A stretch of DNA of 64,000 nt from Kluyvera georgiana ATCC 51603 (GCF_001654985.1 NZ_LXEU01000062.1:1-64000), one strand, 5' to 3'; positions 8,732 through 19,791 are shown, numbered from the stretch's first letter. Made by a program: numbers and translations. The notes: generated from the letters alone by a model not told the origin.

Positions 8732-8759
8732 ATGATATCACTTTTTGATATCACAGCAA
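8732..8759 (-). promoter_or_regulatory. hicAB promoter with double operator
   Basis: On the minus strand, -35 TTGCTG (8754-8759) and -10 TATCAT (8732-8737) are 16 nt apart. Two perfect copies of the palindrome TGATATCA (8733-8740 and 8746-8753), 13 bp centre to centre, cover the -10 and the spacer. This is the geometry expected for a cooperative ribbon-helix-helix repressor such as HicB. Confidence 0.7.
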
Positions 8760-8828
8760 GGTGGATCGTATCCCCTCTTTGTCTGTGCTATAGTGGCCGC
8801 CCTTTTTTCGAATGCTTAAATAATCGCC

Positions 8829-9827
8829 ATGCTGTCAGAATCTTCGACTCCCGCTTTTGCTGCTCACCGTTTCTCCATCGCGCCGATGCTCGACTGGACA
8901 GACAGACACTGCCGCTATTTCCTGCGACTGCTGTCTCAGCACACGCTGCTGTACACCGAAATGGTCACAACCGGGGCGATTATTCACGGCAAGGGCGACT
9001 ATCTGGCGTATAGCGAAGAAGAGCATCCGGTGGCATTGCAGCTGGGTGGCAGCGACCCGACGGCGCTGGCACATTGTGCCGCGCTTGCGCAGGAACGCGG
9101 CTATGACGAAATCAACCTGAACGTGGGTTGCCCGTCCGATCGCGTGCAGAACGGCATGTTTGGCGCATGCCTGATGGGCAATGCCCAACTGGTCGCTGAC
9201 TGCGTGAAGGCGATGCGCGACGTCGTCTCTATCCCGGTCACGGTCAAAACCCGTATCGGCATTGACGACCAGGACAGCTACGAATTCCTTTGCGATTTCA
9301 TCAACACGGTTTCCGGCCGCGGCGAGTGCGATATGTTTATTATCCACGCGCGCAAGGCCTGGCTTTCCGGCCTGAGCCCGAAAGAGAACCGCGAAATTCC
9401 ACCGCTGGATTACCCGCGCGTTTATCAGCTTAAAAAAGACTTCCCGCATCTGACGATGTCCATCAACGGCGGTATTAAATCGCTGGAAGAGGCGAAGGGG
9501 CATCTGGAACACATGGATGGCGTTATGGTCGGCCGCGAAGCCTACCAGAACCCGGGCATTCTGGCCTCCGTTGACCGCGAGATTTTCGGCGCCACCGATG
9601 TTGATGCCGACCCGGTGGCAGTGGTGCGGGCAATGTACCCGTACATTGAGCGTGAGCTGAGCAACGGCACCTGGCTGGGCCATATCACCCGTCATATGCT
9701 GGGGCTGTTCCAGGGTATTCCGGGCGCGCGCCAGTGGCGCCGCTATCTGAGCGAAAATGCCCATAAAGCGGGGGCCGATATCAACGTGCTGGAACATGCG
9801 CTCAAGCTGGTGGCCGATAAGCGCTAA
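8829..9827 (+). CDS. dusA: tRNA-dihydrouridine(20/20a) synthase DusA
   Basis: FMN-dependent enzyme that reduces U20 and U20a of tRNAs to dihydrouridine. The 332-residue TIM-barrel protein has the signature [11 protein letters not shown] near the N-terminus, and the catalytic Cys101 in [14 protein letters not shown]. The FMN phosphate-binding segment [12 protein letters not shown] and the GREAYQNP block are also present. The N-terminal ten residues differ from E. coli, so the exact start is not certain. It is followed by a terminator and pspG. Confidence 0.97.
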   Translation: MLSESSTPAFAAHRFSIAPMLDWTDRHCRYFLRLLSQHTLLYTEMVTTGAIIHGKGDYLAYSEEEHPVALQLGGSDPTALAHCAALAQERGYDEINLNVGCPSDRVQNGMFGACLMGNAQLVADCVKAMRDVVSIPVTVKTRIGIDDQDSYEFLCDFINTVSGRGECDMFIIHARKAWLSGLSPKENREIPPLDYPRVYQLKKDFPHLTMSINGGIKSLEEAKGHLEHMDGVMVGREAYQNPGILASVDREIFGATDVDADPVAVVRAMYPYIERELSNGTWLGHITRHMLGLFQGIPGARQWRRYLSENAHKAGADINVLEHALKLVADKR

Positions 9828-9857
9828 TTATTTCGCTAAAACCTGGTCAAATTCACC

Positions 9858-9886
9858 ACGCCTCGCCTGTTTATGCGGGGCGTTTT
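9858..9886 (+). terminator. Terminator of dusA
   Basis: A 9-bp stem with one wobble pair (9858-9866 with 9874-9882) is followed by five T, 30 nt after the dusA stop. Confidence 0.85.
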
Positions 9887-9910
9887 TGTTGATAATCAAT
9901 AAGTTATTTT

Positions 9911-9926
9911 TGGCACGTTTCTTGTA
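9911..9926 (+). promoter_or_regulatory. Sigma-54 promoter of pspG
   Basis: TGGCACGTTTCTTGTA matches the -24/-12 class (GG and TTG elements). It lies 43 nt before the pspG start. E. coli pspG is known to be transcribed by sigma-54 RNA polymerase with the activator PspF; the AT-rich stretch upstream (9886-9910) could bind IHF. Confidence 0.85.
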
Positions 9927-9968
9927 ATAGTCAGCTCAGAGAAAAGAGTGATTTCCGGGAGAGCGACC

Positions 9969-10208
9969 ATGCTGGAACTGTTATTTGTGATTGGGTTTTT
10001 CGTGATGCTATTAGTGACGGGGATTTCCCTGCTCGGCATTATCGCCGCGCTGGTGGTGGCGACGGTATTGATGTTCGTCGGTGGCCTGTTTGCTATTATG
10101 ATTAAGCTACTGCCCTGGCTTATCCTGGCGGTGGCAGCGGTGTGGATCATTCGGGCGGTCAATGCCCCAAAAAATCAGTCGTACCGCGGCAATTACCGGA
10201 GGTATTGA
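9969..10208 (+). CDS. pspG: Phage shock protein G
   Basis: Inner-membrane effector of the phage-shock response, 79 residues. It begins MLELLFVIGFFVML and has two hydrophobic stretches (about residues 1-30 and 34-60), then a short basic, Tyr-rich tail ending RYRRY-like. The ATG at 9969 follows a GGGAGAG ribosome-binding site; the upstream in-frame start at 9948 has no family support. Its sigma-54 promoter places it in the PspF regulon although it is unlinked to pspABC. Confidence 0.95.
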   Translation: MLELLFVIGFFVMLLVTGISLLGIIAALVVATVLMFVGGLFAIMIKLLPWLILAVAAVWIIRAVNAPKNQSYRGNYRRY

Positions 10209-10326
10209 GGGGTATGTCACAACCTCAATAATTTTGCATAAATCTCCGTAGGATTCGCGTAATAAATCTGTCACTATTGCCGCCGATAACGAATTCATCG
10301 AGCTGTACCCTACATACAGCCGAACT

Positions 10327-10357
10327 AAAAAAAGAAAGGGCTTCCTACGGGAAGCCC
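10327..10357 (-). terminator. Terminator of qorA
   Basis: On the minus strand a perfect 8-bp stem (10338-10345 with 10350-10357) is followed by TTTCTTTTTTT. It lies 24 nt after the qorA stop. Confidence 0.85.
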
Positions 10358-10380
10358 TAGTCTTTTGTGCGACCGCAACG

Positions 10381-11364
10381 TTATGGAATCAGCAGGCTTG
10401 AACCCTGCGTGGCCCGGCTCTCCAGAATCTCATGCGCGCGACGCGCCTCCTTCAGCGGATACTTCTGACTCTCCGCGACGTCCACCTTGATAATGCCGCT
10501 GGCGATCAGCGAGAACAGCTCGTGACTGGCCTCCTTCAGCTCGTCGTAGGTGGTGATGTAGCCGTAGAGGGAAGGGCGCGTGACGAACAACGATCCTTTC
10601 TGGTTGAGGATGCCCAAATTCACGCCGGTCACCGGGCCAGACGAGTTACCGAAGCTGACCATCAGCCCGCGGCGTTGCAGGCAGTCCAGCGACGCTTCCC
10701 AGGTATCTTTGCCAACCGAGTCGTATACCACCGGTAGCTTTTTCCCGCCGGTAATCTCTTTCACCCGTTCGGCGATGTTCTCTTCGCGATAGTTAATCAC
10801 CTGCCATGCGCCTGCCTGTAGGGCACGCTGCGCTTTTTCCGCGCTGCCGACGGTACCAATGAGCTTCGCACCCAGCGCCTTGGCCCACTGGCAGGCAATC
10901 AGCCCTACGCCGCCCGCTGCCGCGTGGAACAGAAACGGTTCGCCGGGTTTGATTTCGTAGGTTTTGCGCAGCAGGTAGTAGACGGTTAGCCCTTTGAGGA
11001 AGGAGGCGGCTGCCTGCTCAAAGGAGATAGCCGCCGGGAGCAGGGCCACTTTATCCGCCGCGACGTTGTGCACCGAGCTGTAAGCACCCAGGCCGGACTG
11101 CGCATACACCACGCGATCGCCGGCTTTAACGTGTTTAACGTTGCCGCCTACCTGGCTGACCACGCCCGCGGCTTCGGTGCCCAGGCCGCTTGGCAGCGAC
11201 GGCGGTGGGTAGAGTCCGCTGCGGATATAGGTATCGATGTAGTTGATGCCAATCGCTTTGTTTTCCACCTGCACTTCGTTCTCGGCAGGGGCATTGGGGG
11301 GGAATTCGACGGCGTTCAGCACTTCCGGGCCGCCATGTTTGCTAAACTCAATACGGGTTGCCAT
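10381..11364 (-). CDS. qorA: NADPH:quinone reductase QorA
   Basis: Zinc-free medium-chain reductase that reduces quinones with NADPH, 327 residues as in E. coli. The Rossmann motif AAAGGVG is at residues 148-154, and the crystallin-type catalytic domain starts with FSKHGGPEVL. The ATG at 11364 has a consensus GGAGG site; the reading frame stays open further upstream, but that overlaps dnaB on the other strand. Divergent from dnaB with 66 nt between. Confidence 0.97.
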   Translation of the reverse strand: MATRIEFSKHGGPEVLNAVEFPPNAPAENEVQVENKAIGINYIDTYIRSGLYPPPSLPSGLGTEAAGVVSQVGGNVKHVKAGDRVVYAQSGLGAYSSVHNVAADKVALLPAAISFEQAAASFLKGLTVYYLLRKTYEIKPGEPFLFHAAAGGVGLIACQWAKALGAKLIGTVGSAEKAQRALQAGAWQVINYREENIAERVKEITGGKKLPVVYDSVGKDTWEASLDCLQRRGLMVSFGNSSGPVTGVNLGILNQKGSLFVTRPSLYGYITTYDELKEASHELFSLIASGIIKVDVAESQKYPLKEARRAHEILESRATQGSSLLIP

Positions 11365-11430
11365 GCTTCCTCCTGAACAATTATGTGGTAATCTTTCGAC
11401 CCACTCTTTATCTCGGTAATACCATTCACT

Positions 11431-12846
11431 ATGGCAGCAAATAAACCCTTCAACAAACCGCAAGCCGAACCTCGCGTCCGCGATTTTCAGGTAGACGGGC
11501 TGAAAGTACCGCCGCACTCGATTGAAGCGGAACAATCGGTGTTGGGCGGTTTGATGCTGGATAACGAGCGCTGGGACGATGTCGCCGAGCGTGTTGTCGC
11601 AGAAGATTTTTATACTCGTCCGCACCGCCATATCTTCACGGAGATGGGGCGTTTGCAGGAGGGCGGCAGCCCGATTGACCTGATCACGCTCGCGGAATCG
11701 CTGGAGCGGCAGGGGCAACTGGACAGCGTTGGCGGCTTCGCCTATCTGGCAGAACTGTCAAAAAATACGCCAAGTGCGGCGAACATCAGCGCTTATGCCG
11801 ATATCGTGCGCGAACGTGCCGTTGTCCGCGAAATGATCGCCGTGGCCAACGAAATCGCCGAGGCCGGTTTCGACCCGCAGGGGCGTACCAGTGAAGACCT
11901 GCTGGATCTCGCGGAGTCCCGCGTCTTTAAAATCGCTGAAAGCCGCGCGAATAAAGACGAAGGCCCGAAAAACATTACTGAAGTGCTCGACGCCACCGTA
12001 GCGCGTATCGAGCAGCTGTTCCAGCAGCCGCACGACGGTGTGACCGGCGTGAACACCGGCTATGACGATCTCAACAAGAAAACCGCCGGTCTCCAGCCGT
12101 CGGACCTGATCATCGTCGCCGCGCGTCCATCAATGGGTAAAACGACATTTGCGATGAACCTCGTCGAAAATGCGGCGATGTTGCAGGATAAACCGGTCCT
12201 CATTTTCAGCCTCGAGATGCCCTCAGAGCAGATTATGATGCGTTCCCTGGCGTCGCTGTCGCGCGTTGACCAGACCCGCATCCGTACCGGCCAGCTCGAC
12301 GACGAGGACTGGGCGCGCATCTCCGGTACCATGGGGATTCTGCTGGAAAAACGAAACATCTACATTGATGACTCCTCCGGCCTGACGCCGACGGAAGTGC
12401 GCTCCCGTGCGCGCCGTATTGCCCGTGAACACGGCGGTATTGGCCTTATCATGATCGACTACCTCCAGTTGATGCGTGTGCCGTCGCTCTCTGACAACCG
12501 TACGCTGGAAATTGCCGAAATCTCACGTTCTCTCAAAGCGTTAGCCAAAGAACTGCACGTGCCGGTGGTGGCGCTGTCGCAGCTTAACCGTTCTCTGGAA
12601 CAGCGTGCGGATAAACGCCCGGTCAACTCCGACCTGCGTGAATCCGGCTCCATCGAGCAGGATGCCGACTTAATCATGTTCATCTACCGTGATGAGGTTT
12701 ATCACGAAAACAGTGACTTAAAAGGCATCGCCGAAATCATTATCGGTAAACAGCGTAACGGCCCAATCGGCACGGTGCGCCTGACGTTTAACGGTCAATG
12801 GTCGCGCTTCGATAATTACGCGGGCCCGCAGTACGACGACGAATAA
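11431..12846 (+). CDS. dnaB: Replicative DNA helicase DnaB
   Basis: Hexameric 5'-3' helicase that drives the replication fork, 471 residues. The N-terminal collar domain (about 20-170) is followed by the RecA-like motor with Walker [10 protein letters not shown] at residues 231-239. The Walker B region is [10 protein letters not shown], and the arginine finger and sensor block is [14 protein letters not shown]. Upstream of alr as in E. coli. Confidence 0.99.
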   Translation: MAANKPFNKPQAEPRVRDFQVDGLKVPPHSIEAEQSVLGGLMLDNERWDDVAERVVAEDFYTRPHRHIFTEMGRLQEGGSPIDLITLAESLERQGQLDSVGGFAYLAELSKNTPSAANISAYADIVRERAVVREMIAVANEIAEAGFDPQGRTSEDLLDLAESRVFKIAESRANKDEGPKNITEVLDATVARIEQLFQQPHDGVTGVNTGYDDLNKKTAGLQPSDLIIVAARPSMGKTTFAMNLVENAAMLQDKPVLIFSLEMPSEQIMMRSLASLSRVDQTRIRTGQLDDEDWARISGTMGILLEKRNIYIDDSSGLTPTEVRSRARRIAREHGGIGLIMIDYLQLMRVPSLSDNRTLEIAEISRSLKALAKELHVPVVALSQLNRSLEQRADKRPVNSDLRESGSIEQDADLIMFIYRDEVYHENSDLKGIAEIIIGKQRNGPIGTVRLTFNGQWSRFDNYAGPQYDDE

Positions 12847-12893
12847 CAACGCTGAATCAGGTTACTCAAGCAAACACATATCAAGGAACACAA

Positions 12894-13973
12894 ATGCAAG
12901 CGGCAACTGTAGTCATTAACCGCCGCGCTCTGCGACACAACCTGCAACGTCTGCGTGAACTGGCGCCTGCCAGCAAGCTGGTTGCGGTGGTGAAAGCGAA
13001 CGCTTACGGACACGGCCTCCTCGAGACCGCGCGAACGCTCCCCGACGCCGATGCTTTTGGCGTTGCCCGTCTTGAAGAGGCCCTGCGCCTGCGTGAGGGC
13101 GGCATTACTCAGCCGATCCTGCTGCTGGAAGGCTTCTTCAACGCGACCGATCTGCCGACGATTGCCGAGCAGCACCTGCATACCGCCGTGCATAACATCG
13201 AACAGCTTGAAGCGCTGGAAACCACCGCGTTGAGCGAGCCGGTGACCGTCTGGATGAAGCTTGATACCGGCATGCACCGCCTGGGCGTGCGCCCGGAACA
13301 GGCGGAAGCCTTCTATCAGCGCCTGAGCGCCTGCAAAAACGTCCGCCAGCCGGTGAACATTGTCAGCCACTTTGCCCGCGCCGATGAGCCGGACTGTGGC
13401 GCCACCGAGCGACAGCTGGATATTTTTACCACCTTTACCGAAGGCAAGCCGGGGTTGCGCTCTATCGCAGCGTCGGGCGGCATTCTGCTGTGGCCGCAGT
13501 CGCATTTCGACTGGGCGCGCCCCGGCATTATCCTCTACGGCGTATCGCCGCTGGAGCAGAAGCCGTGGGGGCCGGATTTCGGCATGCAGCCGGTAATGTC
13601 GCTCACTTCCAGCCTGATTGCCGTGCGCGAACACAAAGCGGGTGAGCCGGTTGGCTACGGCGGCACCTGGGTCAGCGAACGCGATACCCGGCTGGGCGTG
13701 GTGGCGATGGGCTACGGTGACGGCTACCCGCGTGCCGCGCCGTCCGGTACGCCGGTGCTGGTGAATGGCCGCGAAGTGCCGATTGTTGGCCGCGTGGCGA
13801 TGGACATGATCTGCGTCGATTTAGGCCCGCAGGCGCAGGACAAAACCGGTGATACGGTCATTCTGTGGGGCGAAGGTCTGCCGGTTGAACGCATCGCGGA
13901 AATGACGAAAGTGAGTGCTTACGAACTTATTACGCGCCTGACCTCGCGGGTGGCGATGAAGTATATCGATTAA
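12894..13973 (+). CDS. alr: Alanine racemase Alr
   Basis: PLP enzyme that interconverts L- and D-alanine for peptidoglycan. It has 359 residues, with PLP Lys34 in [11 protein letters not shown] and the second catalytic residue Tyr255 in EPVGYGGTW. The N-terminal TIM barrel and C-terminal beta domain are complete. It follows dnaB by 47 nt with an AAGGA site and is probably partly co-transcribed with it. Confidence 0.98.
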   Translation: MQAATVVINRRALRHNLQRLRELAPASKLVAVVKANAYGHGLLETARTLPDADAFGVARLEEALRLREGGITQPILLLEGFFNATDLPTIAEQHLHTAVHNIEQLEALETTALSEPVTVWMKLDTGMHRLGVRPEQAEAFYQRLSACKNVRQPVNIVSHFARADEPDCGATERQLDIFTTFTEGKPGLRSIAASGGILLWPQSHFDWARPGIILYGVSPLEQKPWGPDFGMQPVMSLTSSLIAVREHKAGEPVGYGGTWVSERDTRLGVVAMGYGDGYPRAAPSGTPVLVNGREVPIVGRVAMDMICVDLGPQAQDKTGDTVILWGEGLPVERIAEMTKVSAYELITRLTSRVAMKYID

Positions 13974-13982
13974 GCCTGTAGC

Positions 13983-14075
13983 GTGCCGGATGGCGCTTGC
14001 GCTTATCCGGCCTACATCACTATATCGCGCATTGTCCGTAGGCCGGATAAGGCGTTTACGCCGCCATCCGGCAAT
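13983..14075. repeat. BIME (two REP units) between alr and tyrB
   Basis: REP units at 13983-14015 and 14038-14075 in opposite orientation, separated by 22 nt. They occupy half of the alr-tyrB gap. Confidence 0.95.
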
Positions 14076-14166
14076 CTTTTCACCAACCGCAACAACCGCT
14101 CGACCTTCCTTCCCATCCGGTTTATTGTGTTATTTCCTGCCTTCTGTAAACCCGGAGAACCATCGC

Positions 14167-15360
14167 GTGTTTCAAAAAGTTGACGCCTATGCGGGCGACC
14201 CCATTCTTTCATTAATGGAACGTTTCAAAGAAGATCCGCGCAGCGACAAAGTAAACCTCAGCATCGGTCTGTTTTATGACGAAAATGGTATTGTTCCACA
14301 GCTGAAATCGGTCGCTGAAGCGGAAGCGCGCTTTAACGCGCAGCCGCACGGCGCGTCGTTGTACCTGCCGATGGAAGGGCTGAACAGCTACCGTCATACC
14401 GTGGCGCCGCTGCTGTTTGGCGCAGATCACCCGGTTCTCCAGCAGCAGCGCGTGGCCACCATTCAAACGCTTGGCGGCTCCGGCGCGTTGAAAGTGGGCG
14501 CGGATTTCCTGAAGCGCTACTTCCCGGATTCCGGCGTCTGGGTCAGCGACCCGACCTGGGAAAACCATATCGCGATCTTTGAAGGCGCAGGTTTTACCGT
14601 CGACACCTATCCATGGTTTGATAGCGAAACCAACGGCGTGCGTTACGCAGCGCTGCTGGAGAAACTGAACACGCTGCCGGCGCGTAGCATCGTGCTGTTG
14701 CATCCGTGCTGTCATAACCCAACGGGTGCCGATCTGACCAATGACCAGTGGGACGGCGTGGTTGAGGTGCTGAAAGCGCGCGAGCTGATTCCGTTCCTCG
14801 ATATCGCCTACCAGGGCTTTGGCGCGGGTATGGAAGAAGACGCCTATGCGATCCGCGCGATTGCCGACGCTGGCCTGCCCGCGCTGGTCAGCAACTCATT
14901 CTCTAAAATCTTCTCGCTGTACGGCGAACGCGTCGGCGGACTGTCGATTATCTGTGAAGATAATGAAACCGCGCTGCGCGTGCTGGGCCAACTGAAGGCG
15001 ACGGTACGCCGTAACTACTCCAGCCCGCCAAACTTTGGCGCGCAGATTGTGGCGGCCGTCCTCGGCGATGCGGAGCTGAAGGCGATGTGGCTGGCCGAAG
15101 TGGAAGGGATGCGTACGCGAATTCTGGAGATGCGTCATGCGCTGGTGAATGTGCTGAAAGAAGAGATGCCAGACGGTAATTTCGATTATCTGCTCAAGCA
15201 GCGCGGGATGTTTAGCTACACCGGCCTGAGCGCAGCACAGGTTGATCGCCTGCGCGACGAGTTTGGCGTTTACCTGATTGCCAGCGGTCGTATGTGTGCG
15301 GCAGGGCTGAACAGTCGCAATGTTCAGCGTGTGGCAAAAGCCTTTGCTGCCATAATGTAA
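14167..15360 (+). CDS. tyrB: Aromatic amino acid aminotransferase TyrB
   Basis: PLP transaminase for tyrosine, phenylalanine and leucine synthesis, 397 residues. The start is a GTG ([12 protein letters not shown]), as in E. coli, preceded by GGAGA; the frame stays open upstream but runs into a BIME. PLP Lys247 lies in [17 protein letters not shown], and the HPCCHNPTG block is present. In E. coli tyrB is repressed by TyrR. Here only one TGTAAA half-site (14145-14150) is visible upstream. Confidence 0.97.
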   Translation: MFQKVDAYAGDPILSLMERFKEDPRSDKVNLSIGLFYDENGIVPQLKSVAEAEARFNAQPHGASLYLPMEGLNSYRHTVAPLLFGADHPVLQQQRVATIQTLGGSGALKVGADFLKRYFPDSGVWVSDPTWENHIAIFEGAGFTVDTYPWFDSETNGVRYAALLEKLNTLPARSIVLLHPCCHNPTGADLTNDQWDGVVEVLKARELIPFLDIAYQGFGAGMEEDAYAIRAIADAGLPALVSNSFSKIFSLYGERVGGLSIICEDNETALRVLGQLKATVRRNYSSPPNFGAQIVAAVLGDAELKAMWLAEVEGMRTRILEMRHALVNVLKEEMPDGNFDYLLKQRGMFSYTGLSAAQVDRLRDEFGVYLIASGRMCAAGLNSRNVQRVAKAFAAIM

Positions 15361-15560
15361 GCAAGTACTTACTCTGGTCTGGAGGCCGATTCCGGGCCAG
15401 AGTCACTCCTTGAAAGCAAAATGTGATCCCCCAGGTTTTTTCAGGATTAATCTTAGAAATCCCTTTCATTCGTACCCCTCAGACGGTAAGGTCGCCAGTG
15501 GCTTTCTTTGAAGTACCGCCCACTTTATTACAATAACGATTCGACGAATTAAGGGAAAAT

Positions 15561-16274
15561 ATGCGCAAGATCACGCAAGCTCTCAGTGCCGTCTGCTTGT
15601 TATTTGCACTGAATTCTACGGTGACGGCCCATGCGTCGTCGCCATCTCCGCTTTACCCCGGAACCGATGTTGCGAAGCTGGCCGAACAGGCGCCGATTCA
15701 CTGGGTTTCCGTGGCGCAGATTGAAAACAGCCTGATGGGCCATCCGCCGATGGCGGTAGGTTTTGATATCGATGACACCGTGCTGTTCTCAAGCCCTGGC
15801 TTCTGGCGCGGGCAAAGAACCTACTCCCCGGATAGCCAGGATTACCTGAAAAACCCAGAGTTCTGGGAAAAAATGAACAACGGCTGGGACGCATTCAGCA
15901 TCCCGAAAGAGGTCGCCCGTTCGCTGATTGCCATGCACGTCAAGCGCGGCGATAGCATTTACTTCGTGACCGGCCGCAGCCAGACTAAAACCGAGACCGT
16001 ATCGAAAACGCTGCAGGATGATTTCCTGATCCCGGGCGTTAACATGAATCCGGTGATTTTTGCCGGCGATCAGCCGGGCCAGAACACCAAGACCCAGTGG
16101 CTAAAAGAGAAGAACATCAGGGTGTTCTACGGTGATTCCGATAACGATATCACCGCCGCGCGTGAAGTGGGTGCCCGTGGTATCCGCGTCCTGCGCGCCT
16201 CCAACTCGACTTATCGCCCGCTACCGCAGGCCGGTGCGTTTAACGAAGAAGTGATCGTTAACTCCGAGTACTAA
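15561..16274 (+). CDS. aphA: Class B acid phosphatase AphA
   Basis: Secreted periplasmic, magnesium-dependent phosphatase/phosphotransferase acting on nucleotides and small phosphomonoesters, 237 residues. A signal peptide (residues 1-25, ending AHA) is followed by the haloacid-dehalogenase motif FDIDDTVLF with nucleophile Asp69 and Asp71. The later motifs are the [11 protein letters not shown] segment and YGDSDNDI. It lies between tyrB and a BIME; yjbQ, the next gene in K-12, is absent. Confidence 0.97.
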   Translation: MRKITQALSAVCLLFALNSTVTAHASSPSPLYPGTDVAKLAEQAPIHWVSVAQIENSLMGHPPMAVGFDIDDTVLFSSPGFWRGQRTYSPDSQDYLKNPEFWEKMNNGWDAFSIPKEVARSLIAMHVKRGDSIYFVTGRSQTKTETVSKTLQDDFLIPGVNMNPVIFAGDQPGQNTKTQWLKEKNIRVFYGDSDNDITAAREVGARGIRVLRASNSTYRPLPQAGAFNEEVIVNSEY

Positions 16275-16286
16275 CCCCAAACCACT

Positions 16287-16366
16287 GTAGGCCGGATAAG
16301 GCGTTTACGCCGCCCTCCGGCAATCTGCTCTGTGCTGCCGGATGGCGCTTCGCTTATCCGGCCTAC
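16287..16366. repeat. BIME downstream of aphA
   Basis: Inverted REP pair beginning GTAGGCCGGATAAGGCG and ending ATCCGGCCTAC. It stands where yjbQ is found in E. coli K-12. Confidence 0.95.
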
Positions 16367-16509
16367 AGTATGCGACGTACACCCTACCAATAAATGATGC
16401 TTTTTTAGTCAAAATCAGGCGCTGAAAGGTTTATCCTTTCGGCGTCTTGTTGCACACTGAGATGATGCTTTTCTGCACAAGGTGGCTCGCGAGACTAAGG
16501 GGTATAACA

Positions 16510-16863
16510 ATGACCAGTTCGGATCTTCTGCTGTACTGCATGGCTAAACGTGGCGTGGAACAGAGCGTGCACAGTGACTGGAAAGCGACGCAGATTAAAG
16601 TCGCTGATGTGCTTTTTGCAATGGTAAAGGATGTGGAAGACCGCCCGGCGGTGTCGCTGAAAACCAGCCCCGAACTGGCAGAACTGCTGCGCCAGCAGCA
16701 TAAAGACGTGCGCCCAAGTCGTCATCTCAACAAAGCGCACTGGAGCACCGTTTATCTCGACGGCTCGTTGCCGAATTCGCAAATTTACTATCTGGTGGAC
16801 GCGTCCTATCAGCTGGCGGTGGATCTGCTGCCGGAAGCCGTCCGGCAGCAGATGTACTCGTAA
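16510..16863 (+). CDS. yjbR: MmcQ/YjbR-family DNA-binding protein YjbR
   Basis: A 117-residue protein of the YjbR (MmcQ, double-wing) family. It is recognised by YCMAKRGVEQSVHSDWKATQIKV-type residues and the conserved RPSRHLNKAHWSTVYLDG block. The fold resembles DNA-binding domains, but the cellular role is unknown. The ATG at 16510 follows AAGGGG. Its stop codon abuts the uvrA stop codon on the other strand with no gap. Confidence 0.93.
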   Translation: MTSSDLLLYCMAKRGVEQSVHSDWKATQIKVADVLFAMVKDVEDRPAVSLKTSPELAELLRQQHKDVRPSRHLNKAHWSTVYLDGSLPNSQIYYLVDASYQLAVDLLPEAVRQQMYS

Positions 16864-19689
16864 TTACTGCAACAGCGGTTTCAGGAAGCGTGCGGTATGC
16901 GAGGCTTCGCAGTTCGCCACCGTTTCCGGCGTGCCTGACACGAGGATTTCACCGCCGCCGCTGCCGCCTTCCGGACCCAGATCGACAATCCAGTCCGCGG
17001 TCTTAATGACGTCCAGGTTGTGTTCAATCACCACGATGGTGTTGCCCTGGTCGCGCAGCTGATGCAGCACTTCCAGCAGCTGCTGGATGTCGGCAAAGTG
17101 CAGGCCGGTGGTCGGCTCGTCGAGAATATAGAGCGTCTGACCGGTACCACGTTTTGATAGCTCGCGCGCCAGCTTCACGCGCTGGGCCTCACCGCCGGAG
17201 AGGGTGGTCGCCGACTGGCCGAGACGAATGTAGGTCAGGCCCACGTCCATCAGGGTTTGCAGCTTACGCGCCAGCGCCGGCACGGCATCGAAGAACTCAC
17301 GTGCCTCTTCAATGGTCATATCCAGCACTTCGTGGATGGTCTTGCCCTTGTACTTAATCTCCAGCGTTTCGCGGTTATAGCGTTTGCCTTTGCACTGGTC
17401 GCACGGCACGTAGATATCCGGCAGGAAGTGCATTTCCACTTTGATCACGCCATCGCCCTGACAGGCTTCGCAGCGCCCGCCACGGACGTTAAAGCTGAAA
17501 CGGCCCGGCGTATAGCCGCGTGAACGTGATTCCGGCACGCCGGCAAACAGTTCACGTACCGGTGTAAACACGCCGGTGTAGGTGGCCGGGTTGGAACGCG
17601 GCGTGCGGCCAATCGGGCTCTGGTCGATGTCGATGACCTTATCGAAATGCTCAAGCCCCTGGACATCGCGGTACGGCGCGGGTTCAGCGATAGTCGCGCC
17701 ATTTAGCTGCGTCTGGGCAATCGGGAACAGCGTATCGTTTATCAGCGTTGATTTACCGGAACCGGACACGCCGGTGATGCAGGTAAACAGACCCACCGGC
17801 AGCGTCAGGGTCACGTCTTTCAGGTTGTTGCCTGATGCCCCCGTCAGCTTCAGTACTTTTTCCGGATTAGCCGGAACGCGTTGCATCGGCACTTCAATTT
17901 TGCGTTTGCCGCTCATGAATTGCCCGGTCAACGACTCTGGCACCGCCATAATGTCGTCCAGCGTGCCTTCAGCTACCACCTGACCGCCGTGGACACCGGC
18001 GCCTGGGCCAATGTCGATGACGTGGTCGGCGGCGCGAATCGCGTCTTCATCGTGTTCAACCACGATCACCGTGTTACCGAGGTTACGCAGGTGAATCAGG
18101 GTGCCAAGCAGGCGTTCGTTATCGCGCTGGTGCAGGCCGATGGACGGCTCATCAAGCACGTACATCACGCCGACCAGCCCCGCGCCAATCTGGCTCGCCA
18201 GACGGATACGCTGGGCTTCACCGCCGGAGAGGGTTTCTGCGGAACGGGAGAGCGTCAGGTAGTTAAGGCCAACGTTCACCAGGAACTTCAGGCGATCGCC
18301 AATCTCTTTCAGCACTTTTTCAGCGATTTTTGCCCGCTGGCCGGAGAGCTTCAGGTTATTGAAGAAGTCCATCGCGTGGCCGATGCTCATGTCGGAGATG
18401 GTCGGCAGCGGCGTATTTTCCACGTAGACGTGGCGCGCTTCGCGACGCAGACGGGTACCGTTACAGCTGACGCACGGACGGTTGCTGATGAATTTTGCCA
18501 GCTCTTCGCGCACCGCGCTGGATTCCGTCTCTTTATAGCGGCGCTCCATGTTGTGCAGCACGCCTTCGAACGGATGGCGGCGCACGGAAGTATCGCCGCG
18601 ATCGTTGATGTATTTGAACTCAATCGACTCTTTGCCGGAACCGTAGAGAATGGCTTTCTGCGCGGTGGCGCTCAGGGTTTGCCACGGCGCTTCCACGTCG
18701 AACTCGTAGTGGTCCGCCAGCGATTTCAGCATCTGGAAGTAGTAGAAGTTACGACGATCCCAGCCGCGAATCGCGCCGCCAGCCAGCGACAGCTCCGGGT
18801 TCTGGATGACGCGGTCCGGGTCGAAGTACTGCTGTACGCCCAGACCGTCACAGGTCGGGCAGGCGCCCGCCGGGTTGTTGAAGGAGAACAGGCGTGGTTC
18901 CAGCTCGCGCATGCTGTAGCCGCAAATCGGGCAGGCGAAGTTGGCGGAGAACAGCAGCTCTTCCGCTTTCGGGTCGTCCATATCGGCGACCACCGCCGTA
19001 CCGCCGGAAAGCTCCAGCGCGGTTTCAAAAGACTCCGCCAGGCGCTGGGCGAGATCGTCGCGTACCTTGAAGCGGTCAATCACCACTTCAATGGTGTGTT
19101 TCTTTTGCAGCTCGAGCTTCGGCGGATCGGAGAGGTCGCAAACCTCGCCGTCGATACGCGCGCGGATATAGCCCTGGCTTGCCAGGTTCTCCAGGGTTTT
19201 GGTGTGCTCGCCCTTACGCTCTTTAATGATCGGGGCCAGCAGCATCAGGCGTTTGCCTTCAGGCTGCGACAGCACGTTATCCACCATCTGGCTGACGGTT
19301 TGCGCCGCCAGCGGCACGTCGTGATCCGGACAGCGCGGCTCGCCAACGCGCGCATACAGCAGGCGCAGGTAGTCGTGAATTTCGGTGATGGTGCCTACCG
19401 TTGAACGCGGGTTGTGCGAGGTCGACTTCTGCTCGATAGAAATCGCCGGCGACAGCCCTTCAATATGATCGACGTCCGGCTTTTCCATCAACGACAGGAA
19501 CTGGCGCGCGTAGGCAGAAAGTGATTCTACATAGCGACGCTGCCCCTCGGCGTAGAGGGTGTCAAAAGCCAGTGAGGATTTGCCAGACCCGGACAGCCCG
19601 GTCACGACGATCAGTTTGTCGCGAGGGATGACGAGGTTGATGTTTTTGAGATTATGGGTGCGGGCGCCCCGAACTTCGATCTTATCCAT
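16864..19689 (-). CDS. uvrA: Excinuclease ABC subunit UvrA
   Basis: Damage-sensing ATPase of nucleotide excision repair, 941 residues. It has two ABC modules, with Walker [10 protein letters not shown] at 31-39 and [10 protein letters not shown] around 640. ABC signatures [12 protein letters not shown] and [12 protein letters not shown] are present. Zinc-binding cysteines appear in CPICG...CPTCDG (about 253-280) and CEACQGDG...CDQCKG (about 737-766). Divergent from ssb across a shared LexA box. Confidence 0.99.
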   Translation of the reverse strand: MDKIEVRGARTHNLKNINLVIPRDKLIVVTGLSGSGKSSLAFDTLYAEGQRRYVESLSAYARQFLSLMEKPDVDHIEGLSPAISIEQKSTSHNPRSTVGTITEIHDYLRLLYARVGEPRCPDHDVPLAAQTVSQMVDNVLSQPEGKRLMLLAPIIKERKGEHTKTLENLASQGYIRARIDGEVCDLSDPPKLELQKKHTIEVVIDRFKVRDDLAQRLAESFETALELSGGTAVVADMDDPKAEELLFSANFACPICGYSMRELEPRLFSFNNPAGACPTCDGLGVQQYFDPDRVIQNPELSLAGGAIRGWDRRNFYYFQMLKSLADHYEFDVEAPWQTLSATAQKAILYGSGKESIEFKYINDRGDTSVRRHPFEGVLHNMERRYKETESSAVREELAKFISNRPCVSCNGTRLRREARHVYVENTPLPTISDMSIGHAMDFFNNLKLSGQRAKIAEKVLKEIGDRLKFLVNVGLNYLTLSRSAETLSGGEAQRIRLASQIGAGLVGVMYVLDEPSIGLHQRDNERLLGTLIHLRNLGNTVIVVEHDEDAIRAADHVIDIGPGAGVHGGQVVAEGTLDDIMAVPESLTGQFMSGKRKIEVPMQRVPANPEKVLKLTGASGNNLKDVTLTLPVGLFTCITGVSGSGKSTLINDTLFPIAQTQLNGATIAEPAPYRDVQGLEHFDKVIDIDQSPIGRTPRSNPATYTGVFTPVRELFAGVPESRSRGYTPGRFSFNVRGGRCEACQGDGVIKVEMHFLPDIYVPCDQCKGKRYNRETLEIKYKGKTIHEVLDMTIEEAREFFDAVPALARKLQTLMDVGLTYIRLGQSATTLSGGEAQRVKLARELSKRGTGQTLYILDEPTTGLHFADIQQLLEVLHQLRDQGNTIVVIEHNLDVIKTADWIVDLGPEGGSGGGEILVSGTPETVANCEASHTARFLKPLLQ

Positions 19690-19775
19690 TCACCTTTCCC
19701 GGTAGAAGATACACGGCTTGCCTGGTTTGTTTGAAGGACAAACGGCAGAAATGGCTAATTATGACACAACTTAAC

Positions 19776-19791
19776 CTGAATGAATATACAG
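19776..19791. promoter_or_regulatory. LexA box between uvrA and ssb
   Basis: CTGAATGAATATACAG fits the SOS consensus and corresponds to the known uvrA operator of E. coli. It is 87 nt from the uvrA start and 151 nt from ssb, so it mainly controls uvrA and may affect one ssb promoter. Confidence 0.9.

Noticed and set aside
8691-8754. Longer HicA N-terminus from 8754
   Set aside because: The extra 21 codons run through the -10, -35 and operator palindromes, and the ATG at 8691 has a proper ribosome-binding site.
17881-19404. 507-codon open frame antisense to uvrA
   Set aside because: It has no start context and no family motifs, and its composition is that of the reverse complement of uvrA. 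Long antisense frames are common in GC-rich genes.
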